From NCBI RefSeq assembly GCF_012223425.1, contig NZ_CP038799.1:3270249-3334248 (forward strand): a DNA stretch of 64,000 bases. The letters run 5' to 3'. The position numbers were made by a program, and so were the translations under genes. Positions within the stretch are counted from its first letter, which is position 1. Each line of letters begins with the position of its first letter. The notes below the pieces were generated by a model. That model had not been told where the DNA came from and searched no databases. It worked only from the letters and a program-made list of their open reading frames with translations. This document shows, piece after piece, positions 17,000 through 23,626 of the stretch. This DNA is from Mycolicibacterium frederiksbergense (GTDB taxonomy: Bacteria; Actinomycetota; Actinomycetes; Mycobacteriales; Mycobacteriaceae).

Positions 17000-18076
17000 T
17001 CATTCCGACGTGATGAAGGAGGACGCATCCCTTAGGTGTGCCACGGCCTCGGCGACGATCTGTGGCACCAACTCCGCGCACGACGGCAGGTCGTCCAGAA
17101 TGCCGGCCACCTGACCGGAGGCCAGCACACCGGCGTCGGTGTTGCCCTCGACCAGACCGGCCTTGAGCAGCATCGGGGTGTTCGCCGCCATCACGACCTG
17201 CGACCAGGTGAGATCCTTGCCGTGCCGCATGGCCAGGCCGTCGGTGACCATGGATTTCCAGGTCATCCCGGACAGTTTCTTGAACTTCTGCGCATTGCCG
17301 ATCGCCGCCGCGAAACCGCGTACCGGTGAACCGCTCTCCAGCTTCTCGACCAATCCGGTGCGCAGCACCCGGTGCGGCATGCCGTCCACGCGGGTGGAGA
17401 CGACGGTGCCGTCCAGTGCCGCGTCCAGGTAGCGCCGCTTGACGGCGTCGGGGACGGTCGAGTCCGAGGTCAGCAGGAACCGGGTGCCCATCGCGACCCC
17501 GGCCGCACCGTAGGACAACGCCGCGGCCAGACCGCGACCGTCGAAGAAGCCACCCGCGGCGATCACCGGCATACCGGTGTCGGCGACGGCGTCGAGCACC
17601 GACGGCAGCAGCAGGGTGGTCGCGATCGGGCCGGTGTGGCCTCCGCCCTCACCGCCCTGCACGATCACCGCGTCCGCGCCCCAGCCGGCGACCTTCTTGG
17701 CGTGCTTGGCCAGCCCGACCGACGGAATGACCACCACGCCCGCCTCTTTGAGCCTGGCGATCAGGTCGGGTTTGGGCGCTAAAGCGAAGGAGGCAACTTT
17801 GACTCCTTCGCGGATCAGGAGGTCGACGCGGTCGTTCGCGTCGCCGGCGTCGGCGCGGATGTTGATGCCGAACGGTTTGTCGGTGGCCGCCTTGACCTTG
17901 GCGACGGCCGTGGTGAGCTCCGCCAGCGTCATCGTCGCCGAGGCCAGGATGCCGAGGCCGCCGGCGTTGGAAGTGGCCGCCACCAGCCGGGCACCCGCCA
18001 CCCAGCCCATACCGGTCTGGACGACGGGGTGTTCGATGCCGACCAGTTCGGTCAGCGGAGTTTTCAGCTTGGTCAT
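17000..18076 (-). CDS. ipdC: IpdC, flavin-dependent reductase/oxidase of the C/D-ring pathway
   Basis: A 358-residue FMN-binding TIM-barrel protein of the nitronate monooxygenase / 2-nitropropane dioxygenase family. It has VQTGMGWVAGARLVAA at the N-terminus, VQGGEGGGHTG in the middle and VIAAGGFFDGRGLAAALSYGA, the phosphate-binding region. It closely matches M. tuberculosis IpdC (Rv3553), which acts on the CoA-bound indanone intermediate before EchA20 and IpdAB open the rings. It follows ipdB after three bases and is the last gene of echA20-ipdA-ipdB-ipdC. Confidence 0.93.
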   Translation of the reverse strand: MTKLKTPLTELVGIEHPVVQTGMGWVAGARLVAATSNAGGLGILASATMTLAELTTAVAKVKAATDKPFGINIRADAGDANDRVDLLIREGVKVASFALAPKPDLIARLKEAGVVVIPSVGLAKHAKKVAGWGADAVIVQGGEGGGHTGPIATTLLLPSVLDAVADTGMPVIAAGGFFDGRGLAAALSYGAAGVAMGTRFLLTSDSTVPDAVKRRYLDAALDGTVVSTRVDGMPHRVLRTGLVEKLESGSPVRGFAAAIGNAQKFKKLSGMTWKSMVTDGLAMRHGKDLTWSQVVMAANTPMLLKAGLVEGNTDAGVLASGQVAGILDDLPSCAELVPQIVAEAVAHLRDASSFITSE

Positions 18077-18079
18077 GAT

Positions 18080-18829
18080 CTAGACCTTGACCTCTTTGTC
18101 GCGCAGCGATTTCGGGTCGATGACCTCGCGGAGCAGTTTCTGCTCATCGCCGCTGGGCACCCGAGTGGTGTCGGCCTCGCTCAGACCGTGCACCTCAAAC
18201 GATGTGTTCTCGGCGACCTGATCCGCCTCGACCCCCGGGTGCAGCGAGACCGCACGGAACTGGTGATCGGGACCGTTGAAATCGAAGACGCCGAGGTTGG
18301 TGACCACCCGGTAGATGTTGGCGAACCGGAAGGCCGGGTTGGCGGGATCGATCTTGTCCCAGCCGATCCCGGAGACGATATCGACGGAATCGGTGAACAC
18401 CCGCTTGGAGTGGTTGCCCACGAAGTAGCTGGTGGCGTGGTTGATGCTGTTGCCGGGCGCGCCGCGCACACCGAACATCTGCCGGGTCGGATGCTGGATG
18501 GGGCCGAAGGCCGAAAGGTTCTGGTTCCCGAAGCGGTCGATCTGGTTGGCGCCCATCACGACATGGCGCCGCCCCCAGGACAGGGTCTCGAAGACCCGGT
18601 TGAACGGCATCCAGCCCTCGATCGTCGCGGGAGCTCCGATGGCCGGGGTATCGGCGATGATGCGGGCCTCACCGTCGGTCAGCACGATATCGGGAGAGAA
18701 GGTCAGTCGAGCCAACCGGGCCCCGATCTGGACGATGGTGGTCATCGGAGAGACCATGATCTCGCCTGCGTCACGGAACAATTCGGCGCACGCGACGGCG
18801 CACACCTCGGCACGGGTCACCGACATCAC
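18080..18829 (-). CDS. ipdB: IpdB, beta subunit of the ring-C hydrolase IpdAB
   Basis: A 249-residue CoA-transferase-fold subunit similar to Rv3552. It contains VMGANQIDRFGNQN and GAPGNSINHATSY, conserved in the family's beta chains. IpdAB looks like a class I CoA transferase, but in steroid degraders it performs a retro-Claisen hydrolysis that opens the last steroid ring (ring C). The ATG overlaps the ipdA stop (ATGA), consistent with equal synthesis of the two subunits. Confidence 0.95.
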   Translation of the reverse strand: MMSVTRAEVCAVACAELFRDAGEIMVSPMTTIVQIGARLARLTFSPDIVLTDGEARIIADTPAIGAPATIEGWMPFNRVFETLSWGRRHVVMGANQIDRFGNQNLSAFGPIQHPTRQMFGVRGAPGNSINHATSYFVGNHSKRVFTDSVDIVSGIGWDKIDPANPAFRFANIYRVVTNLGVFDFNGPDHQFRAVSLHPGVEADQVAENTSFEVHGLSEADTTRVPSGDEQKLLREVIDPKSLRDKEVKV

Positions 18830-19704
18830 TTGGCTCCTTCCTTCTGTGCTTCGGCGAACTTGCGCACCGCGGCCTGGTAGTCGGCCTCGCTGCCGGACAG
18901 ATACGTCTTCACGAACTCGGCCCAGGTCTCATCGGATCCCGCCGCCTCGGCGTAGTGGCGCTGGAACTTCTCGTCGCGCTTGTAGTCGGGTTCGTTCGTG
19001 GTGAAATGTGCACCGTTGGGCGCCTCCACCACGGCGTCGACCATCATCCGGTTGATCAGCAGCTGTTGGGGCACAACCGAACTGACCAGCTCCTCGGTGG
19101 ACACCACCTTCTCCACGCTCAGGAAACGCTGCTGGGCGGACATCAGGAACAGATCGTCGAAGTACGGGTCGATCCCGGTGTAGGCCGCATTGCCGCGGGC
19201 ATCACCCAGGTTCAGGTGCACGAACGCGGCGTCCAGATTCAGCGCCGGCATCGCGATCAGCTCTTCGTCCCCATAGGGCGATGTGACGGTCTTGAGTTCG
19301 TCACCCCAGAAGGTCCGCACGTCGCTGCCCAGTCCGGCGCGGATCGGCAGGAACGGCAGCCGCTGCGCGGCGGCCTGCAGCCCGCAGCGCAGCATGCCCT
19401 CGTCCATCTCACGGGCCTCGATGGCTCCGGTGGTGCGGGCCTTGGCGAACCACGGATCGTAGAACGGTGGCGAGTCCAGCGAGACGAAGCCGTAGTAGAC
19501 GCGCTTGACCTTGTCGGCCGAGCACAACAGGCCCAGATCGGGCCCGCCGTAGGTGACCACCGTCAGATCCTTGACGTCGGTGCGCAGCAGTGCGCGGATG
19601 AAGGCCATCGGCTTGCGCCGCGACCCCCAGCCTCCGATGCCGATGGTCATGCCGCTCTCGATGGAGGACACGGCCTCGTCCAGAGTGGTTCTCTTGTCGG
19701 ACAT
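18826..19704 (-). CDS. ipdA: IpdA, alpha subunit of the ring-C hydrolase IpdAB
   Basis: A 292-residue CoA-transferase-fold alpha subunit similar to Rv3551. It has the glycine-rich IGIGGWGSRRKPMA near the N-terminus, VVTYGGPDLGLLC, and GDARGNAAYTG in the middle. It pairs with IpdB to hydrolyse the ring-C cyclohexanone-CoA intermediate. The start codon is the end of a tandem duplication in which each 38-base unit carries a copy of GGGGAAATAATG, so the translation initiation region itself has been duplicated (see 19704-19780). Steroid-degrading mycobacteria need this gene to grow past the HIP stage. Confidence 0.95.
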   Translation of the reverse strand: MSDKRTTLDEAVSSIESGMTIGIGGWGSRRKPMAFIRALLRTDVKDLTVVTYGGPDLGLLCSADKVKRVYYGFVSLDSPPFYDPWFAKARTTGAIEAREMDEGMLRCGLQAAAQRLPFLPIRAGLGSDVRTFWGDELKTVTSPYGDEELIAMPALNLDAAFVHLNLGDARGNAAYTGIDPYFDDLFLMSAQQRFLSVEKVVSTEELVSSVVPQQLLINRMMVDAVVEAPNGAHFTTNEPDYKRDEKFQRHYAEAAGSDETWAEFVKTYLSGSEADYQAAVRKFAEAQKEGAK

Positions 19705-19774
19705 TATTTCCCCGCTCGCTTCGCTCGTGCCCGCCGCGCCATTATTTCCCCGCTCGCTTCGCTCGTGCCCGCCG
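19703..19774. repeat. 34-bp perfect direct repeat, period 38, in front of ipdA
   Basis: Copies at 19703-19736 and 19741-19774 are identical over 34 bases, separated by four bases. Each contains the CGCTCGCTTCGCTCG element, which is itself nearly self-complementary, and each ends, on the minus strand, in GGGGAAATAAT. The repeat occupies almost the whole gap between echA20 and ipdA. Confidence 0.97.
19704..19742 (-). CDS. 12-codon mini-ORF directly coupled to ipdA (second of two)
   Basis: ATG at 19742 followed by codons for ARRARAKRAGK and TAA. The last A of TAA is the first base of the ipdA ATG (TAATG). AAGCGAGCGGGGAAA upstream of each ATG could serve as a ribosome binding site. Translation is unproven; it is an unavoidable product of the tandem repeat and could act as a leader for ipdA. 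Confidence 0.4.
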   Translation of the reverse strand: MARRARAKRAGK

Positions 19775-19780
19775 AATCAT
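19742..19780 (-). CDS. 12-codon mini-ORF between echA20 and ipdA (first of two)
   Basis: ATG at 19780, two bases after the echA20 stop, followed by codons for IRRARAKRAGK and TAA, again overlapping the next ATG as TAATG. It differs from the second unit only at residue 2. The peptide is very basic. Expression is unproven. Confidence 0.4.
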   Translation of the reverse strand: MIRRARAKRAGK

Positions 19781-19782
19781 GG

Positions 19783-20553
19783 TCACTTCGTTCCCTTGTC
19801 GGTTCCGGCGAACGCGTCGCGGTGCTCATCGGACACCCCGGCCAGGTTCAGCTCGAAGGTAAACCCTTGTTCCATGCGGTATCTCGCGGTGACCGGCTGC
19901 ACGTCGATGAAGTTCAGCGCTTCCTTGGCGGCCCGGATCACCCGGGTGTCCTTGCTGGCGATATCGCGGGCCACCCGCAGCGCGGACTCGTCGAGATCGG
20001 CACGCGGCACGACCTCATGCACGGACCCGAAATGGTGCAGCGTGTTCGCATCCACGGTGGCGGCGGTGAAGAACAGCCGGCGCATCAGATGTTGGGGGAC
20101 CAGCCGCGACAGGTGGGTGGCCGCGCCGAGTGCGCCGCGCTCCACCTCGGGCAGGCCGAACTTGGCGTCATCGGAGGCGACGATGACATCGGCGTTGCCG
20201 ACCAGGCCGATACCGCCGCCGACGCAGAAGCCGTTGACGGCCGCGATCACCGGTACCTCGCACTCGTAGACCGCCTTGAACGCGTGGTAGCAGCCACGGT
20301 TGGCGTCGATGAGCGCGGTGAAGCCCTCGGTGTTCTGCATTTCCTTGATGTCCACGCCGGCGTTGAAGCCGCGTCCCTCCGCGCGCAGGATCACCACGTG
20401 GGTGCTGCGGTCACGTCCCGCGGCGGTGATGGCGTCGCCGAGTTCGAACCAACCGCGAGACGGGATGGCGTTGACGGGCGGGTAGTTCACGGTCACCGAG
20501 ACGATGCCCGGTTCGACTGTCGCGGTGGTGATGGTCTTCGTTTTGTCTGACAC
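19783..20553 (-). CDS. echA20: EchA20, crotonase-fold ring-D hydrolase
   Basis: A 256-residue enoyl-CoA hydratase/isomerase-superfamily protein matching Rv3550. The oxyanion-hole stretches are GRGFNAGVDIKEMQ (about residues 60-73) and NGFCVGGGIGLVGNAD (about 107-122). In M. tuberculosis EchA20 hydrolytically opens ring D of the CoA-bound indene intermediate, and IpdAB follows. It starts at GTG 20553 with AGGAAG about nine bases upstream. It is first gene of the ipd operon, divergent from two SDR genes, with a shared KstR2 operator. Confidence 0.95.
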   Translation of the reverse strand: MSDKTKTITTATVEPGIVSVTVNYPPVNAIPSRGWFELGDAITAAGRDRSTHVVILRAEGRGFNAGVDIKEMQNTEGFTALIDANRGCYHAFKAVYECEVPVIAAVNGFCVGGGIGLVGNADVIVASDDAKFGLPEVERGALGAATHLSRLVPQHLMRRLFFTAATVDANTLHHFGSVHEVVPRADLDESALRVARDIASKDTRVIRAAKEALNFIDVQPVTARYRMEQGFTFELNLAGVSDEHRDAFAGTDKGTK

Positions 20554-20582
20554 AAGTCACTTCCTGGAGGGGTCGCTACCTA

Positions 20583-20596
20583 AGCAAGCACTTGCT
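20583..20596. promoter_or_regulatory. KstR2 operator between echA20 and the SDR genes
   Basis: AGCAAGCACTTGCT is a perfect match to AnCAAGnnCTTGnT and nearly a full palindrome. It sits 16 bases before the SDR start at 20612 and 30 bases before the echA20 start at 20553, so one site can repress both directions. Confidence 0.94.
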
Positions 20597-20599
20597 TGG

Positions 20600-20605
20600 T
20601 ACGCT
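20600..20605 (+). promoter_or_regulatory. -10 element of a leaderless SDR promoter
   Basis: TACGCT, identical to the kstR2 -10. It has the same distance from its operator (operator start to -10 is 17 bases in both) and the same six-base gap to the start codon. Confidence 0.7.
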
Positions 20606-20611
20606 AGCACA

Positions 20612-21385
20612 GTGAGTGACGCGGCTGGAATCAATCTGCAACTGGACGGCCGGGTGGTCCTGGTGACCGGCGGAGTGCGTGGCGTCGGAGCCGGGATCAG
20701 CGCCGTCTTCGCTGCTCAGGGTGCCACCGTGGTGACGTGTGCGCGCCGCCCGGTCGAGGGTTCGCCGTACGAGTTCCACTCCTGCGACATCCGCGACGAT
20801 GACTCGGTGCAGGCCCTCATCGGCGCGATCGTCGAGCAGCACGGCCGCCTGGATGTGGTGGTCAACAATGCCGGCGGATCGCCCTACGTGCTGGCCGCCG
20901 ATGCCTCGGCCAAGTTCAGCACGAAGATCATCGAACTCAATCTGATCGGCGCGCTGTCGGTCTCCACGCACGCCAACGCGGTGATGCAGCGCCAAGATTC
21001 CGGCGGGTCCATCGTCAACATCTCCAGTGTGAGTGGGCATCGCCCCACACCGGGCACGGCCGCCTACGGCGCCGCCAAGGCCGGCATCGACAACCTCACC
21101 TCGACGCTGGCCGTCGAATGGGCCCCCAAGGTGCGGGTCAACTCGGTGGTGGTCGGCATGGTCGAGACCGAACAGGCCGAGTTGTTCTACGGCGACGCGG
21201 ACTCGATCGCGGCCATCTCGAAGAATGTGCCGCTGGGGCGCCTGGCCAAGCCTGCCGATATCGGCTGGGCCACCGCGTTTCTGGCATCCGAAGCGGCTTC
21301 CTACATCAGTGGTGCGTCGTTGCAGGTGCACGGCGGCGGCGAGCCACCGCACTACCTGTCGACCACCACCGCGGACATCAAATAA
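20612..21385 (+). CDS. Short-chain dehydrogenase/reductase, Rv3549c-type
   Basis: A 257-residue classical SDR: cofactor motif TGGVRGVGAG (about residue 20), NNAG, the catalytic serine in NISSVSG, and YGAAK with the Tyr-x-x-x-Lys pair. It corresponds to Rv3549c by similarity and position opposite echA20. It likely oxidises or reduces a hydroxyl on a CoA-bound C/D-ring intermediate, but the exact substrate is not established. GTG 20612 is chosen because promoter geometry predicts a leaderless start there, and an upstream extension would run through the operator. Confidence 0.88.
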   Translation: MSDAAGINLQLDGRVVLVTGGVRGVGAGISAVFAAQGATVVTCARRPVEGSPYEFHSCDIRDDDSVQALIGAIVEQHGRLDVVVNNAGGSPYVLAADASAKFSTKIIELNLIGALSVSTHANAVMQRQDSGGSIVNISSVSGHRPTPGTAAYGAAKAGIDNLTSTLAVEWAPKVRVNSVVVGMVETEQAELFYGDADSIAAISKNVPLGRLAKPADIGWATAFLASEAASYISGASLQVHGGGEPPHYLSTTTADIK

Positions 21386-21397
21386 AGGAGAACAGCA

Positions 21398-22303
21398 ATG
21401 GGTTTGCTTGACGGCCGGGTAGTCATCGTGACGGGCGCCGGTGGCGGTATCGGGCGCGAACACGCACTCGCCTTCGCCGCCGAGGGCGCCCGAGTGGTGG
21501 TCAACGACATCGGTGTGGGACTCGACGGTTCACCGGCCGGCGGCGGCAGCGCCGCGCAGACCGTGGTCGACGAGATCGTGGCCGCCGGTGGCGAAGCCGT
21601 CACCAGCGGTGCGAATGTCGCGGACTGGGGCCAGGCCGAGGGGCTCATCCAGACCGCCGTCGACTCCTTCGGCGGCCTCGATGTCCTGGTCAACAATGCG
21701 GGCATCGTCCGGGACCGGATGTTCGTCAACGCCACCGAAGAGGAGTTCGACGCGGTCACCGCCGTGCACCTCAAGGGGCATTTCGCCACCATGAAGCATG
21801 CCGGTGCCTACTGGCGCGCTCAGTCCAAGGCCGGTAACGCGGTCGACGCCCGCATCATCAACACCAGCTCGGGCGCGGGTCTGCAGGGCAGCGTCGGGCA
21901 GGCGACCTACAGCGCCTCCAAGGCCGGTATCGCCGCGCTGACCCTGGTCGCGGCGGCCGAGATGGGGCGCATCGGTGTCACCGTGAACGCCATCGCGCCG
22001 TCGGCCCGCACCCGGATGACAGAGACCGTGTTCGCCGAGATGATGTCGACCCAGGACGCCGCCTTCGATGCGATGGCGCCGGAGAACATCTCCCCGCTCG
22101 TCGTCTGGCTCGGCAGCGTCGAATCCCGTGACGTCACCGGCCGGATCTTCGAGGTCGAAGGCGGCATCATCCGGGTGGCCGAAGGCTGGGCGCGCGGCGG
22201 CGAGATCGACAAGGGCGCGAAGTGGGATCCGGCCGAACTCGGTCCGGTGGTCACCGACCTGCTGGCCAAGTCCCGGACACCGATGCCGGTGTTCGGAGCC
22301 TGA
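21398..22303 (+). CDS. Short-chain dehydrogenase/reductase, Rv3548c-type
   Basis: A 301-residue SDR with TGAGGGIGRE (cofactor), NNAG, NTSSGAG (catalytic serine) and YSASKAG (Tyr/Lys). The N-terminal region VVVNDIGVGLDG and the long C-terminal tail match the hydroxyacyl-CoA dehydrogenase-like SDRs of steroid clusters (Rv3548c). It starts 12 bases after the preceding SDR with AAAGGAG upstream, so both are in one KstR2-controlled transcription unit. It ends 12 bases from the convergent phosphatase gene. Confidence 0.9.
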   Translation: MGLLDGRVVIVTGAGGGIGREHALAFAAEGARVVVNDIGVGLDGSPAGGGSAAQTVVDEIVAAGGEAVTSGANVADWGQAEGLIQTAVDSFGGLDVLVNNAGIVRDRMFVNATEEEFDAVTAVHLKGHFATMKHAGAYWRAQSKAGNAVDARIINTSSGAGLQGSVGQATYSASKAGIAALTLVAAAEMGRIGVTVNAIAPSARTRMTETVFAEMMSTQDAAFDAMAPENISPLVVWLGSVESRDVTGRIFEVEGGIIRVAEGWARGGEIDKGAKWDPAELGPVVTDLLAKSRTPMPVFGA

Positions 22304-22315
22304 GCCCCCGCGGTG

Positions 22316-23551
22316 TCAGGCGGCTTCTTTCTCGGCGCCTGAATCGCCATCGGCGGGCTTGCTCTCCGGGCGCGCCGCCTGCTTGGGGGTGATCGGAGAG
22401 ACCTTGCGGTCGGTGCTGAGATCGGCTGTGTGCGGGTATTTTTCGGTGATCGCCGCGCTGGGACGACCCGGCTTCTTCACCGTACGGGCGGTCCGCAGCT
22501 TCTTGACCGGCGCGGCGACCTCCGGTTCGGCCGCCACTGCCTCGGCTGCCTCCGGCGCCGTGATCCGGGCCTGCGCGGCCGCTGCTGCCGGAGTGTCGCT
22601 GGTCGTGGTGTCTGGAGCGCTCGGCCGGATCTTCCTGGTGACCTCGTCGACGACATCGCGCACCACAGCGACCGTGAACGTGATCGGGGCCTGCACGACG
22701 GCGCCCACGCCGTCGCGGATGGCCGTGGCGATCTGGCCGATATCCCCGGTGCCAAATGCCCGCACCACGTTGTAGGCCGCGGTCTGCGGTGTCACCGCGA
22801 GGTCGCGGGCGTTGACGAACAGTTTGGTGCCCAGGCTCGCCGGTCCGACCGGTAGGCCCGCCCAGGTCTTGAGCGTCCAACCCTCGTCGGCGCTGCCCTC
22901 CACGACCACGATCCCGGTGTTGTCCAGCCGGTGGCGCAGCATCAGCCCCAGGTCCGGGTTGTCGACGTTCATCATCGTCCAGAACATGATCGTCGCGGCA
23001 TGGGAGAACACGACGGGATTCTGCGCACCGGCCTGCTCCACGAGCTTCAAGGCGGAATCCATGCGTGCATCGAAGGCATTGCCGTCTCCGCCGCCGGGAA
23101 CCGGCACCGACCGCGCGCCCAGCGTCCACAGCGCGGGTGCCAGCACGTAACCGATGCCGCCGAGCCCGGAATCCGACGATCTCTCGAACCAGCCGGCGTT
23201 GATCTCGCGGAACCCGGGCAACACAGTGGGAGTGAGCCCGGTGGTAGCCGCGAACGGCGCGGCGGTTTCGGTGGTGCGCACCATGTTCGACGCGTAGATG
23301 GCGTCGTAGTCGACGCCATCGGCGGCCAGCGCTGCCGCGACCGCCGCCGCCTGGGCCTGGCCCAGCGGCGTCAGGGGGGCTCCGGGAATCGAGTTGTCGA
23401 TCGTGTGCGACGCGTTGGCCTCGGACTCACCGTGCCGGACGAAGGTCACCGTCATGGCGGCCACCGGCACGGCGGTGATGACGAACAGGACCGTCGCGGT
23501 CAGCGCCGCGAGCAGGAGTTTCAATGAGTGCCTGCGGGACCCCGTGACCAT
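22316..23551 (-). CDS. Exported histidine phosphatase (phosphoglycerate-mutase fold) with a basic Ala/Pro tail
   Basis: A 411-residue protein. The N-terminus is basic (GSRRHSLKLL) then strongly hydrophobic (about residues 9-32), giving a signal peptide or membrane anchor. The catalytic VTFVRHGESEAN motif begins at about residue 35, and the second catalytic histidine is in VVFSHAATIMFW. The last 130 residues are low-complexity, rich in Ala, Pro and Lys, which may associate with the envelope. The substrate is unknown; the family includes acid phosphatases and phosphoglycerate mutases, and export argues against a glycolytic role. A start at 23572 is also possible. Confidence 0.85.
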   Translation of the reverse strand: MVTGSRRHSLKLLLAALTATVLFVITAVPVAAMTVTFVRHGESEANASHTIDNSIPGAPLTPLGQAQAAAVAAALAADGVDYDAIYASNMVRTTETAAPFAATTGLTPTVLPGFREINAGWFERSSDSGLGGIGYVLAPALWTLGARSVPVPGGGDGNAFDARMDSALKLVEQAGAQNPVVFSHAATIMFWTMMNVDNPDLGLMLRHRLDNTGIVVVEGSADEGWTLKTWAGLPVGPASLGTKLFVNARDLAVTPQTAAYNVVRAFGTGDIGQIATAIRDGVGAVVQAPITFTVAVVRDVVDEVTRKIRPSAPDTTTSDTPAAAAAQARITAPEAAEAVAAEPEVAAPVKKLRTARTVKKPGRPSAAITEKYPHTADLSTDRKVSPITPKQAARPESKPADGDSGAEKEAA

Positions 23552-23626
23552 CGGCTCACAGTAGCGAGCCATACGGGACCGCCGCGTAAAATGGTGCGAA
23601 ATGCAGTCGGAGCCGGCGGTGCGTCC

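Noticed and set aside
19703..19774. The 34-bp direct repeat as an insertion-sequence or attachment-site footprint
   Set aside because: Both copies are adjacent, no mobile gene is near, and each copy includes the initiation signal of ipdA, which is better explained by simple tandem duplication.
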